The notes beneath the pieces were generated by a model. It had not been told where the DNA came from. It made no database searches and was given only the letters and a program-made list of their open reading frames with translations. A DNA stretch of 64,000 nucleotides from JASBRS01 sp964496495 (GTDB lineage: Bacteria; Deinococcota; Deinococci; Deinococcales; Trueperaceae): the NCBI GenBank assembly GCA_964496495.1, contig CAZBZU010000003.1:77806-141805 (forward strand), given 5' to 3'. The number at the start of each line of letters is the position of its first letter. Positions within the stretch are counted from its first letter, which is position 1. The position numbers and the translations under genes are program-made. This document shows, piece by piece, positions 36,596 to 46,676 of this stretch.

Positions 36596-37642
36596 GTGGT
36601 CCTGCGAGCCCTGTCGCAGCTCAACGTGCGCAACCTGCGCACCCCCAGCATCGCGCTCGCGGGCGGGGTGGTGGCGTTGGTGGGTCGCAACGCCTCGGGC
36701 AAGAGCAACCTCATGGACGCGGCCTACCTCGGCTGCACCGGCGAGCTGCCCGCCGGCACCATCGCGGAGACGGTGCGCATCGGTGAGAGCGAGGGCTTCG
36801 TGGCCGCCGAGGTGGAGCATGCCGACGGCGTGAGCCGCATCGAGGTCGGGCTGGCGCCGGGCCGCAAGCAGCTGCGCCTGGACGGACAGGCGGTTCGGGT
36901 GTCCGACATCGCCCGCACCGCCACCGCGGTGCTGATCACCCCGGAGGACGCCGACCTGGTGCACGGCTCTCCTTCCGGCCGGCGCGGCTACCTGGATGCC
37001 CTGCTGGGCAAGCTGTCGCCGCGCTATGCGGCGTTGATGCGGGAGTACCTGCGGGTGCTGGAGCAGCGCAACGCGCTGCTCCGGGCCGGCGCGGCGCGCC
37101 CCGGCCTGGAGGTGTGGAGCGAGCGTTTCGTGGTCGTCGGTCGGGAGATCGATGATCTCCGATTGCGCGTGCTGAACCGGGTCTGCGAGCTCGCGGCCGC
37201 TACCTACGGTGAGGTCGCCGGCGACGGCAAGGCGCTGACGGTCGGCTTGCGGCAGCAGCGTGAGGCATGCGACCTGGGGGAGGCACTGGCCCGTGCCCGC
37301 GCCGAGGAGCAGGCTCGCGGCGTCACCACGGTGGGCCCGCATCGCGACGACCTGGCGCTGACGCTCGACGGCCACAGTGTTCAGGCGTACGGCTCGCGCG
37401 GCGAGGCCCGTACCGTGGCGCTCGCCCTGCGCGTCGCCGAGTACCGCCTGCTGGAGGAGAAGCACGGCGAGCCACCGGTGCTGTTGGTAGACGACTTCAC
37501 GGCCGAGCTGGACGCCGGTAGGCGCGGCTTCCTGCTCGAGCTCACCTCTCGCACGCCGCAGGCGCTGGTGAGCGGCACCGAGCCGCCCCCGCGCGCCGAC
37601 CTGACGCTGCGCATCGAGGACGGCGAGGTGGAGCGTGGCTGA
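36596..37642 (+). CDS. recF: DNA replication and repair protein RecF
   Basis: 348-residue SMC-like ATPase that with RecO and RecR loads RecA at single-strand gaps. Walker A GRNASGKS (30-37), the signature region AYGSRGEARTVALALRVAEY and Walker B VLLVDDFTAELD are present. Starts at GTG 36596, chosen because of the TACACT element six bases before; the open frame continues 68 codons upstream, overlapping the MFS gene, without similarity. Its stop overlaps the next gene. dnaA and dnaN, frequent recF neighbours, are absent; dciA is present, as in actinobacteria. Confidence 0.93.
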   Translation: MVLRALSQLNVRNLRTPSIALAGGVVALVGRNASGKSNLMDAAYLGCTGELPAGTIAETVRIGESEGFVAAEVEHADGVSRIEVGLAPGRKQLRLDGQAVRVSDIARTATAVLITPEDADLVHGSPSGRRGYLDALLGKLSPRYAALMREYLRVLEQRNALLRAGAARPGLEVWSERFVVVGREIDDLRLRVLNRVCELAAATYGEVAGDGKALTVGLRQQREACDLGEALARARAEEQARGVTTVGPHRDDLALTLDGHSVQAYGSRGEARTVALALRVAEYRLLEEKHGEPPVLLVDDFTAELDAGRRGFLLELTSRTPQALVSGTEPPPRADLTLRIEDGEVERG

Positions 37643-38465
37643 GCGACACGTCGCCGAGCTGTTGGGTGAGGTGTTCCGCCGCTCGGGCATGAAGCGGGCG
37701 GTGCGCCGAGCCGAGGCGGTGCTGCTGTGGCCACAGGTCGTAGGAACCGAGGTGGCGCGCTTCGCCGCGGCCAGGGTGGTGCGCGAGGGCGTGCTCTACG
37801 TCGACGTCAGCGACAGCGAGACGGCCATGCACCTGAGTCTCCAGCGGCGACGCTTCCTCGACGTCTACCGCGGGCGCTTCGACACCCACGAGATCAAGGA
37901 CATCCGCTTCCGGGTGGGGCCCGTTCCACCGGCGCAGGCGCCCGTCGAGATGCCCGCGGCCCGGCCGGACCCGGAAGCGCTGGCGGCGCTCGCCCGGACG
38001 CTGGGCGAGCTGGAGCTGCCCGATCCGGTTGCGGGCGCCGCCATCCGTGCGGGGCGCGCGCTGCTGAGCTACCGCGCACGGCGCCTGGCCGAGGGTTGGA
38101 GCCCTTGCCCCACCTGCGGCGCCCTCAGCGCCGAGGCCGGGCTCTGCCCTGCCTGCCGGCGCTACGCCCGGGAGGGGCGGGTGACGGCCGCCGCGCGGAG
38201 GCTCACGGTGCAACCAGGGGCGCCCACGCCCGAGCTGTGTGAGGAGGAGCGGGCGGTCGCCACGCACCTGGCGGTCCGCTCGCTCCATGCCACCCTCGAC
38301 GAGCTGCTGCCGCAGGTCATCGCGGACCCCGCGCTCAAGCCCCAGCTCGAGCGCGCGGCCCGCTGCTGCGTCGCTCTCGAGGCCGGCGAGGCCGCCGAGG
38401 CGCTGGACGACGGCGACCTGGGCCGCTTGCCGGCCCGCGTGAGGCGCGTCCTCGGCTTGCTGTGA
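37635..38465 (+). CDS. dciA: DciA (DUF721) helicase-loading protein with zinc ribbon extension
   Basis: 276 residues. Residues 1-95 are the DUF721/DciA fold (MAERHVAELLGEVFRRSGMK and EGVLYVDVSDSETAMHLSLQ), the domain used by bacteria lacking DnaC/DnaI to load the replicative helicase. A helical linker is followed by a four-cysteine knuckle, C158, C161, C171, C174 (CPTC ... CPAC), then about 95 further helical residues. Most DciA proteins are shorter, and I do not recognise the zinc and C-terminal parts. GTG 37635 lies inside the end of recF (8-base overlap), so the two are translationally coupled. Gene symbol given by domain family. Confidence 0.8.
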   Translation: MAERHVAELLGEVFRRSGMKRAVRRAEAVLLWPQVVGTEVARFAAARVVREGVLYVDVSDSETAMHLSLQRRRFLDVYRGRFDTHEIKDIRFRVGPVPPAQAPVEMPAARPDPEALAALARTLGELELPDPVAGAAIRAGRALLSYRARRLAEGWSPCPTCGALSAEAGLCPACRRYAREGRVTAAARRLTVQPGAPTPELCEEERAVATHLAVRSLHATLDELLPQVIADPALKPQLERAARCCVALEAGEAAEALDDGDLGRLPARVRRVLGLL

Positions 38466-38662
38466 GGCCAGCGCCAGCGCCGGCGGCGCGGGCGCGGCCG
38501 CCTACGGGCGCGCCGCGGGCGGCAGGCCGGCGGCGGTAGACTGGCCGGTGGACGGTCCGGCGGGTCGGGCCCGCTCGCGGGTGCGACGGCGAGCCGCCCG
38601 CTCCCGCGACGCCAGCGATGGGCCGCGCCCGGCCGGCGCGGCCGTCAAGAACGAGGTGACCC

Positions 38663-40207
38663 ATGACCCGACCGGTAGCGCTCATCATCCTCGACGGCTT
38701 CGGACTCGCTGCGGCGGGGCCCGGCAATGCCGTAGAGCTCGCCGACACTCCGACCTTCGACCGCATCTGGCGGGAGTACCCGCACACCAGTCTCACCGCC
38801 TCCGGTCGGGCGGTGGGCCTGCCCGAGGGGCAGATGGGCAACAGCGAGGTCGGCCACCTGAACCTCGGCGCCGGCCGCGTGGTGATGCAGAGCCTGAGCT
38901 TCATCCAGACGCGCATCGACGACGGCAGCTTCTTCGAGAACGAGACGCTGGTTGCCGCCATGGACGCCGCCGAGGGTCACGCTCTGCACCTGATGGGGCT
39001 GGTGAGCAACGGCGGCGTCCACTCCGACATGAGGCACCTGTTCGCCCTGCTCGAGCTCGCCAGGCGGCGCCGCATCGCCCCCGTCTTCGTCCACGTGTTC
39101 ACCGACGGGCGCGACACGCCACCCGACAGCGGGCGGGGCTTCGTCGCGGAGCTCGAGGCGCAGCTGGCGGGGTTGGGCGTCGAGGCGCGCGTGGCAAGTG
39201 TCTCCGGCCGCTACTTCGCCATGGACCGCGATCACCGCTGGGACCGCACCCGGCTGGCCTACGAGGCGGTGGTCTGCGGCAAGGCGGAACACGCCGCGCG
39301 GAGCGCGTCGGAGGCGGTGCGTGAGGCCTACCAGCGCGGCGAGACCGACGAGTTCATCGCACCTACCGTGATCGTCGACGCCGACGGCGGTGCCGTGGGC
39401 GAGGTGCGCGACGGCGACTCGGTGCTGTTCTTCAACTTCCGCGCCGACCGCGCGCGGCAGCTCAGCTACGCACTGCTGGGCGGCCCGGATTGGAACGACT
39501 TCCCGCGCTGCCGCCACCCAGAGGTGCACTACGCCTCGTTGATGGAGTACGACCGCGACCTCGGGTCGCCCTTCGCCTTCGAGCTGCCGCCCCTGGAGCA
39601 CTGCCTCGCCGAGGTGGTGAGCAAGGCGGGCATGACCCAGTACCACACCGCCGAAACCGAGAAGTACGCGCACGTGACGTACTTCTTCAACGCGCAGCGG
39701 GAGGAGCCGTTCCCCGGTGAGGAGCGCAACCTGGTGCCCTCGCCCAAGGTCGCGACCTACGACTTGAAGCCGGAGATGAGCGCTCCGGAGCTCACCGACG
39801 CCACCCTCGCGCGGCTGCGCCGCGCCGACGACGACTTCGTGCTGCTCAACTACGCCAACCCCGACATGGTCGGGCACACCGGGGTGCTGCGGGCCGCCAT
39901 CGCCGCCTGCGAGGCCGCCGACGCCGGCCTCGGCAAGCTCCTGGAGGCGCTTCTCGCCAAGGGCGGCGCGGCCATCATCATCGCCGACCACGGCAACGCC
40001 GAGGTGATGGTGGAGGACGACGGCAGCCCCCACACCGCCCACACCACCAACCCGGTACCGTGCGTGCTGGTGTGCGACGATCCGGAGCTGCGGCGCGCCG
40101 CGCTTCGGAGCGGCGGCGTGCTGGGTGACGTCGCTCCCACCTTGCTCGAGCTGCTGGGCGTGCCTCGGCCGCCCGAGATGACGGGCGCGAGCCTGATCGC
40201 TCGCTAG
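38663..40207 (+). CDS. gpmI: 2,3-bisphosphoglycerate-independent phosphoglycerate mutase
   Basis: Interconverts 3- and 2-phosphoglycerate in glycolysis; manganese-dependent, alkaline phosphatase fold. 514 residues. Metal site ALIILDGFG; the phosphoserine nucleophile lies in GNSEVGHLNLGAGR; FTDGRDTPPDSG, NFRADRARQL and AIIIADHGNAE with SPHTAHTTNPVP are family landmarks. ATG 38663 follows GAGGTGA. A TAGACT element at 38537-38542 suggests a leader of about 115 nt; the 197-base gap before the gene holds nothing else I can identify. Confidence 0.97.
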   Translation: MTRPVALIILDGFGLAAAGPGNAVELADTPTFDRIWREYPHTSLTASGRAVGLPEGQMGNSEVGHLNLGAGRVVMQSLSFIQTRIDDGSFFENETLVAAMDAAEGHALHLMGLVSNGGVHSDMRHLFALLELARRRRIAPVFVHVFTDGRDTPPDSGRGFVAELEAQLAGLGVEARVASVSGRYFAMDRDHRWDRTRLAYEAVVCGKAEHAARSASEAVREAYQRGETDEFIAPTVIVDADGGAVGEVRDGDSVLFFNFRADRARQLSYALLGGPDWNDFPRCRHPEVHYASLMEYDRDLGSPFAFELPPLEHCLAEVVSKAGMTQYHTAETEKYAHVTYFFNAQREEPFPGEERNLVPSPKVATYDLKPEMSAPELTDATLARLRRADDDFVLLNYANPDMVGHTGVLRAAIAACEAADAGLGKLLEALLAKGGAAIIIADHGNAEVMVEDDGSPHTAHTTNPVPCVLVCDDPELRRAALRSGGVLGDVAPTLLELLGVPRPPEMTGASLIAR

Positions 40208-40258
40208 CCCGCGGCTGCGGCGCGAGCGGGTCGCGGGCGCCGCTGCGGCCGGCGCACG

Positions 40259-41515
40259 CTAGCCGTCGAGCGGCAGTGAGAGCAGCGGGACGCGCATCTC
40301 GCGCGGATCGAGCGCCCCGTGCATGCCGTTCACCGACGCCGGCTCGCCGGGCCACAGCGTTGCCTCGGCCAGCGACAGCACCACCGCATCGCCGACGCGG
40401 CCGGCGGCCTCGGGATGACGGTCGGCGGGATCGCCGTAGAGGCCGGCGTCTAGCGCGGCGCCGCCCGGGAGCACCATGAACTCGTCACCCAACGCCTGCC
40501 GCGCGGTTTCGACCAGGGCGTCCGCGGAGCCGCGGCGGGCGTACAGGTGGACGTGGCGGGGCTCTCCCCCGGCCGGTCCTGCCAGCAACGGCGGCACCCC
40601 GTGGGCGTCGCTCAGGCGCAGGCGCCCCGCAGGCGGGCTCGGGACCAGGCCGTGGTCGGCGGTCAGCAGCAGCAGCGTGCCGCGGCGCGCGGCGCGCGGC
40701 AGCGCCGTCAACCAGGCGCGCAGCGACGCCCGGATGCCCGCGAGCGCCTCTTCCCAGGCCGTGCCGTCGGGCCCATGCAGGTGGCTCACGGTGTCGAGAT
40801 CGGGGTGGTAGGCGTACACCAGGCCCACGTCCGGGCGCGCCTCCAACAGGATCGCCACCTGCCGCAGCATGTCGTCGAGGTCGGCTGCCCCGCGAGGCGT
40901 CACGCCGCGGAACTGCATCCGCGAGAGCGGGCTGCGGCGGATGGCCGCGGGCAGGAACGCCTCGCAGGCCACGCCGCCCCGCGCCAGCGTCTCGAACAGC
41001 GAGGGCGTCGGCAGGAAGGTCTCGGGCGGCACCCCCAGGCTCGCCAGCGACTCGGCCGCCATCCCGTCGCGCGGCACCGTGCGCCAGTAGAGCATGTCCG
41101 CCACCCGCGAGATCTCCTTCAGGCGCTGGCTGTAACCGAGCACGCCGCTCCTTGCCGGCGACGCCCCGTTCGACAGCAGGGCGGTGGTGGCGACGGTGGT
41201 GGTGGCCGGAACCACCGACGTCAACGACCTCAGGCTGCCGCCGCGCTCCGCCAGCGGACCGCCCACGGAGTCCGTGGTGGCGACCTGCTGCAGCCGCTCC
41301 CAGCCAAGCCCGTCGATAACGAGCAGCACCACCCGGCGCACGCCCGCGCGGTCGACGTCGACCCCGTTCTCAAGCGGCGGCGCCTCCCACCCGCGGGGAA
41401 CGCCCAGAAGCCCTCCGATCTCGGCCGGCAGGTTGAGGATGGAGCCGCCGCCGTAGGCCGGCAAGGTGCACCGCTCGGCGTGCGCGCCGAACAGGGTGGC
41501 GAGGTCACCGGCCAT
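40259..41515 (-). CDS. Alkaline phosphatase superfamily nucleotide pyrophosphatase/phosphodiesterase
   Basis: 418 residues of the type I phosphodiesterase/nucleotide pyrophosphatase family. Metal ligands: Asp in VVLLVIDGLGW, Thr nucleophile in VVPATTTVATTALLSNG, DTVSHLHGPDG (Asp, His), TADHGLVPSP (Asp-His) and the distal His in NGMHGALDP. No signal peptide is evident, so it may be cytoplasmic or anchored otherwise. Substrate unknown: phosphodiester, nucleotide or phosphonate. Its start follows a TATGCT element by six bases. It converges with gpmI; some GC-rich inverted repeat sequence (about 40217-40243) lies between their ends. Confidence 0.85.
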   Translation of the reverse strand: MAGDLATLFGAHAERCTLPAYGGGSILNLPAEIGGLLGVPRGWEAPPLENGVDVDRAGVRRVVLLVIDGLGWERLQQVATTDSVGGPLAERGGSLRSLTSVVPATTTVATTALLSNGASPARSGVLGYSQRLKEISRVADMLYWRTVPRDGMAAESLASLGVPPETFLPTPSLFETLARGGVACEAFLPAAIRRSPLSRMQFRGVTPRGAADLDDMLRQVAILLEARPDVGLVYAYHPDLDTVSHLHGPDGTAWEEALAGIRASLRAWLTALPRAARRGTLLLLTADHGLVPSPPAGRLRLSDAHGVPPLLAGPAGGEPRHVHLYARRGSADALVETARQALGDEFMVLPGGAALDAGLYGDPADRHPEAAGRVGDAVVLSLAEATLWPGEPASVNGMHGALDPREMRVPLLSLPLDG

Positions 41516-41521
41516 GGCTGG

Positions 41522-41527
41522 AGCATA
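41522..41527 (-). promoter_or_regulatory. -10 element of leaderless type for the phosphodiesterase gene
   Basis: Minus-strand TATGCT ends six bases before the ATG at 41515. Confidence 0.55.
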
Positions 41528-41563
41528 GGGCGGCGCGGGCCGTCGGCTGGCGGCGCAACCAAG

Positions 41564-41590
41564 ACGGGGCGGCCCAAGGGGCCGCCCCGT
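41564..41590 (-). terminator. Terminator of groES-groEL
   Basis: ACGGGGCGGCCC (41564-41575), loop AAG, GGGCCGCCCCGT (41579-41590): 12-bp perfect stem about 45 bases after the groEL stop, with only a weak T-rich run after it. Confidence 0.8.
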
Positions 41591-41632
41591 TGCGGTGCGA
41601 ACGTGCGCCGCGCACCTGCCTGGCGCGCTGGC

Positions 41633-43279
<1,647 letters not shown>

Positions 43280-43298
43280 ATCCCCTATCTCTCCCGTA

Positions 43299-43607
43299 TC
43301 ACTCGACGATCGCGTGGATGTCGCGCAGGCTGAGGATCATCAGCTCCTTGGTGCCGAGGCTGACCTCGGTGCCACCGTACTTGGCGAACACGACGGTGTC
43401 GCCCTCCTTCACCTCCATGGGCTCGCGCTGGCCGCTGTCCAGCACCTTGCCCGGCCCCACGGCCAGGACCTTGCCGCGCTGGCTCTTCTCCTTGGCGGTG
43501 TCGGGAAGGACGATCCCGCTGGCCGTGGTCTGCGGCTCGTCGATGACCTCGACGACGACCTTGTCACCGAGCGGCTTCAGGGTCATCTTCTCCTCGGTTA
43601 CTGCCAT
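43299..43607 (-). CDS. groS: Co-chaperonin GroES (10 kDa)
   Basis: 102-residue lid of the GroEL chamber. Typical residues: LKPLGDKVVVEVIDEPQTTA near the N-terminus with the mobile loop SGIVLPDTAKEK (about 30-41), VGPGKVL, and the end LSLRDIHAIVE. ATG 43607 has GGAGG five bases upstream; it gives a seven-residue N-terminal extension (MAVTEEK) relative to the core. First gene of groES-groEL. Confidence 0.97.
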   Translation of the reverse strand: MAVTEEKMTLKPLGDKVVVEVIDEPQTTASGIVLPDTAKEKSQRGKVLAVGPGKVLDSGQREPMEVKEGDTVVFAKYGGTEVSLGTKELMILSLRDIHAIVE

Positions 43608-43659
43608 AGCTGCCTCCGTGTCGTGCCTCTCACCGAGATTTGGTTGGGGTTCCATGAGA

Positions 43660-43686
43660 TTAGCACTCACCATTCGTGAGTGCCAA
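43660..43686. promoter_or_regulatory. CIRCE operator (HrcA site)
   Basis: TTAGCACTC-N9-GAGTGCCAA, one mismatch from the consensus inverted repeat. It begins immediately at the predicted transcription start of groES, so bound HrcA would block initiation or early elongation until heat shock. Confidence 0.93.
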
Positions 43687-43694
43687 CCGACATC

Positions 43695-43723
43695 ATGGTA
43701 TCCAGGCGGACAACCGTTGTCAA
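43695..43723 (-). promoter_or_regulatory. Promoter of groES-groEL (sigma-70 type)
   Basis: Minus-strand TTGACA (43723-43718), 17-base spacer, TACCAT (43700-43695). Start of transcription near 43688, just before CIRCE. Confidence 0.85.
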
Positions 43724-43795
43724 GGACCTTGAGCACGAAGGGCTCAGGTTTTCCGGGCGCGCTCGCCGAGGTCGAGGGGGCCTGCCGGGGCCCCT

Positions 43796-44125
43796 TCAGC
43801 CGCGCTTGAGCCCCCACACGAACGAGGGAACGAACGCCGCCGCAAAGGCGATGTTGTAGGTCAGCACCGCCAACACCGTGTGCCAGGCGCCACCCAGCGC
43901 GCTGGGCGTCAGCAGCGGGTCGACGCTGCTCTGGACCGCCGTCCAGTTTATCGACACGAAGCCGTAGTAGGCGAGCACCTGCATCACCACGAAGATCAGG
44001 CCAACCACGATGGCGAGCAGCTTGCCAACCTTCTTGAGCGCGAAGCCGGCGGCGAAGCCCGCGACCGCGCCGAACCCGAGCTGCTCCACGAAGGGGAACA
44101 CGGTCTGCAGGTCCGGACTCTGCAC
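43796..44125 (-). CDS. FUN14 family small membrane protein
   Basis: 109 residues from GTG 44125 (VQSPDLQTVFPF...). Contains the FUN14 pattern GFGAVAGFAAGFALKKVGKL with two or three predicted membrane helices (IVVGLIFVVMQVLAYYGFV; TVLAVLTYNIAFAAAFVPSF). Bacterial and archaeal members have no firm function; the eukaryotic FUNDC1 is a mitochondrial outer-membrane protein. Start fixed by a TACCTT element six bases upstream; the frame stays open 35 codons further but without similarity. Divergent from psuG. Confidence 0.78.
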   Translation of the reverse strand: MQSPDLQTVFPFVEQLGFGAVAGFAAGFALKKVGKLLAIVVGLIFVVMQVLAYYGFVSINWTAVQSSVDPLLTPSALGGAWHTVLAVLTYNIAFAAAFVPSFVWGLKRG

Positions 44126-44131
44126 GGCCCC

Positions 44132-44137
44132 AAGGTA
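44132..44137 (-). promoter_or_regulatory. -10 element of leaderless type for the FUN14 gene
   Basis: Minus-strand TACCTT ends six bases before GTG 44125. Confidence 0.5.
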
Positions 44138-44199
44138 GCACGCGGCGCGACGGGGTGGTGACCCCGTCCGCCGGCCCCGGCGGCCGCGCGAGCGGCTGG

Positions 44200-44205
44200 T
44201 AAGAT
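44200..44205 (+). promoter_or_regulatory. -10 element of leaderless type for psuG
   Basis: TAAGAT ends six bases before GTG 44212; no Shine-Dalgarno. Confidence 0.6.
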
Positions 44206-44211
44206 GACCGG

Positions 44212-45168
44212 GTGAGCCTGCGCATCGCACCGCCCATCCTCCAGGCCTTGAGCGCGGGCCGGCCCGTCGTGGCGCTGGAGTCCACCGTGGTCACCCACGG
44301 CCTGCCCCGCCCGCGCAATCTCGCCCTGGCCCGCCGCCTCGAGGCCGTCGTGCGAGAGGCCGGCGCGGCGCCGGCCACCGTGGGCGTGCTCGAAGGGCGC
44401 GTCGTGGTCGGCCTGACGGACCGGGAGCTCGAGCTCATCGCCAACGACGAGGGCGCCGACAAGGCGTCGCTCTGGAACTTGCCGGCGTTGGTCGCCGCCG
44501 GAGCAACCGCCGGCACCACCGTTGCCGCCACCCTCTACGCCGCCTCCGCCGCCGGCGTGCCGGTCTTCGCCACCGGCGGCATCGGCGGCGTCCACGATGC
44601 TCCCTACGACGAGTCGGCGGACCTCCAGGCGTTGGCGCGCTTCCCGGTCCTCACCGTGTGCTCGGGGCCCAAGAGCATCCTCGATGCCGCCGCCACCCTG
44701 GAACGGCTGGAGAGCTACGGCGTGAGCGTCGTCGGCTACGCTTCGGACTGCCTGGCAGGCTTCTTGGTGGCGACCACCCCGTTCTCCCTGCCGGCGCGGG
44801 TCGATTCCCCCGACGCGGCGGCCGCCGTGCTGGCGGCACGACGCACCCTCGGGCTCGAGGGTGGCGTGGTGCTGTCCAACCCCGTTTCCCAGGGCGTGGC
44901 GCAGGAGCGCTTCGAGGCGTGGCTGGCCGAGGCGAAGCGCGGCCTCGCCGCCGACGGTGTGCGCGGCCGCGACACCACTCCCTACCTGCTGGCACGCCTG
45001 GCCGACATCTCGCACGGTGCCACCCTCGAGGTCAACCTCAGGCTGCTCGAGGAGAACGCTCGTCTGGCTGCGGCGGTGGCCGTCAGCCTGGCCGCGGCCG
45101 GTGGTGTCGCGTCCCGTGGTACCCCGGCCGCCTCGAGCGCGGCGGCACCCGGACGGAGCGTGGCATGA
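44212..45168 (+). CDS. psuG: Pseudouridine-5'-phosphate glycosidase
   Basis: Splits pseudouridine 5'-phosphate into uracil and ribose 5-phosphate for RNA turnover. 318 residues. Family landmarks: RPVVALESTVVTHGLPRPRN, ASLWNLPALVAAGATAGTTV, FATGGIGGVH, VTVCSGPKSILD-like stretch LTVCSGPKSIL, and GYASDCLAGF. No pseudouridine kinase gene is adjacent, although a PfkB kinase occurs at 20549. GTG start given by the TAAGAT element. Its stop overlaps the start of the RodZ-like gene (ATGA), an odd partner for a catabolic enzyme. Confidence 0.95.
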   Translation: MSLRIAPPILQALSAGRPVVALESTVVTHGLPRPRNLALARRLEAVVREAGAAPATVGVLEGRVVVGLTDRELELIANDEGADKASLWNLPALVAAGATAGTTVAATLYAASAAGVPVFATGGIGGVHDAPYDESADLQALARFPVLTVCSGPKSILDAAATLERLESYGVSVVGYASDCLAGFLVATTPFSLPARVDSPDAAAAVLAARRTLGLEGGVVLSNPVSQGVAQERFEAWLAEAKRGLAADGVRGRDTTPYLLARLADISHGATLEVNLRLLEENARLAAAVAVSLAAAGGVASRGTPAASSAAAPGRSVA

Positions 45169-46676
45169 GCGTGACGAACGGTGACGGCCCGCGCGACCCC
45201 AAGGCCGACGAGCAACGCCGGCCCCGGGGCGAGGAGCCGCGCCAGCAGGCCGAAGAGCGCGCCGACGCCGACAGGCCCGCGATCGACGTGACGGAGACCG
45301 CAGCGGAGACGGCAGCGGAGACCACGGCCGAAACCGCAGCGGAGACCCCAGTCGAGACCACAGTCGAGACCACAGTCGAGACCACGGCCGAGACCACAGC
45401 CGAGGCCCCGGCCGGGCCCACAGACGCGGCTGGCGGCGCCTCACCGGGGGGTAGGCCGGCCTCGTTGGGCGAGCTGCTCGCCGAGGCACGCCAGCGCAAG
45501 GGCCTCGAGCTCTCCGACATCAGCCAGCTGACGCACGTGCGCCAGGAGTACCTGCGTGCGCTCGAGCAGGGCCGCTACGGCGACCTGCCGGAGGACGTCT
45601 ACAGCCGCAACTACGTCAGGCTCTACGCCCAAGCCGTGGGGATCGATCCCAGCCGGATCCTCGAGGCCTACACGCACGAGCGGCGCCGCGCCGTGGGCAT
45701 GTCCACGCTCGAGGAGCGGCTCGAGAAGGAGCGTCGCGGCGAGGTTCCCGACGGCGAGCGGCGCAGCGGACTGCCCTTCGGCAGCCTGCTGCCGACGCTG
45801 GCCCTGGTCGTGGTGCTGGTGGCGCTGGCGGTGTGGGGCTTCAACAGCTTGCTGTTCCGTCCGGCGCGCGGCCCTGCGGCGACCCCCGCCACTGCCGGCG
45901 CCACTGCCGGCGCCACCACCGGCGCCGCGGCGGGCACCTCGAGCGCGACAGCGCCATCGTCCGCGCAGCCGGCCGCTGGCGGCGCTGCCGTGGCGGCGGG
46001 CACCTCATCGGGCACGGCGGCTAGCACTGCGGCAAACACGGCGGCAGGCACGCCAGCCCGCAACGGCGCGTCGGCACCGAGCTCCGCGGGCGCGAGCTCG
46101 GCCGCCCCGGCCGGCGTGGTAGGCGACGCCGTCGAGGCCCGCACGATCCAGGTGAGCATCACCACCGACCCTCCGGGTGCCAGCGTCAGCATCGACGGCT
46201 TCGCGCTGCCCGGGACCACCCCCATCGACAAGGCGCCTGTGACGGCGCGCGAGGGCAGGGTGGTGCGGGTCACGCTGCCCGGCTATCAGCCGCTGCAGCG
46301 GACGGTCGACCTGCGCCAGGACCGCAGCCTCAGCTACACGCTGACGCCCCTGGCTCAGGCGAGCTCCGCCAAGACGGGCGCCTCCACGGCCGCGCAGGGT
46401 GACAGGGCCATCACGCCGGCGGCCGTATCGGCCGGACAGATCGGCATCAACATCACCGCCCGCACCTGGCTGGAGGTGTACAAGAGCACCACCCGCAACC
46501 AGGGCCAGCGCCTTGTCTACGCCACCGTGGATGCCGGCACCCACTACGTCTTCGACCTTCCCGTCTACCTCCACGTCGGCAACGCGGCGGGCGTCGACGT
46601 CGTCACGGACACCAAGGACCTGGGACCCATGGGATCGCCAGGCGCGGTGGTAAGCCGGGCCTTCCCCGCCCCATGA
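45165..46676 (+). CDS. RodZ-like membrane protein with N-terminal HTH and PEGA domain
   Basis: 503 residues. Order: acidic, Thr/Glu-rich tail with repeats (43-81); RodZ-type helix-turn-helix (about 98-170, SLGELLAEARQRKGLELSDI and YSRNYVRLYAQAVGID); one membrane helix (about 210-229, TLALVVVLVALAVWGF); a long Ala/Thr/Ser-rich linker (230-325); a PEGA domain (about 327-396, TTDPPGASVSIDGFALPG); and a C-terminal DUF4115-like domain (about 426-487). RodZ links MreB to the cell-wall elongation machinery. The PEGA module is not usual in RodZ and might bind envelope components. ATG overlaps the psuG stop; its own stop overlaps the next start. Confidence 0.8.
   Translation: MSVTNGDGPRDPKADEQRRPRGEEPRQQAEERADADRPAIDVTETAAETAAETTAETAAETPVETTVETTVETTAETTAEAPAGPTDAAGGASPGGRPASLGELLAEARQRKGLELSDISQLTHVRQEYLRALEQGRYGDLPEDVYSRNYVRLYAQAVGIDPSRILEAYTHERRRAVGMSTLEERLEKERRGEVPDGERRSGLPFGSLLPTLALVVVLVALAVWGFNSLLFRPARGPAATPATAGATAGATTGAAAGTSSATAPSSAQPAAGGAAVAAGTSSGTAASTAANTAAGTPARNGASAPSSAGASSAAPAGVVGDAVEARTIQVSITTDPPGASVSIDGFALPGTTPIDKAPVTAREGRVVRVTLPGYQPLQRTVDLRQDRSLSYTLTPLAQASSAKTGASTAAQGDRAITPAAVSAGQIGINITARTWLEVYKSTTRNQGQRLVYATVDAGTHYVFDLPVYLHVGNAAGVDVVTDTKDLGPMGSPGAVVSRAFPAP
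45294..45401 (+). repeat. 12-bp coding tandem repeat (nine ETxx units)
   Basis: Nine units of four codons encode ETAA, ETTA, ETPV or ETTV tetrapeptides in the cytoplasmic tail of the RodZ-like protein. Units are similar but not identical at DNA level; copy number may vary between strains. Confidence 0.85.

Noticed and set aside
38548..39324. GTG 38548 five bases after TAGACT, opening a frame of 258 codons.
   Set aside because: Most of it runs out of frame through gpmI and has Arg/Ala/Gly-rich shadow composition. TAGACT is better read as the gpmI promoter with a leader of about 115 nt.
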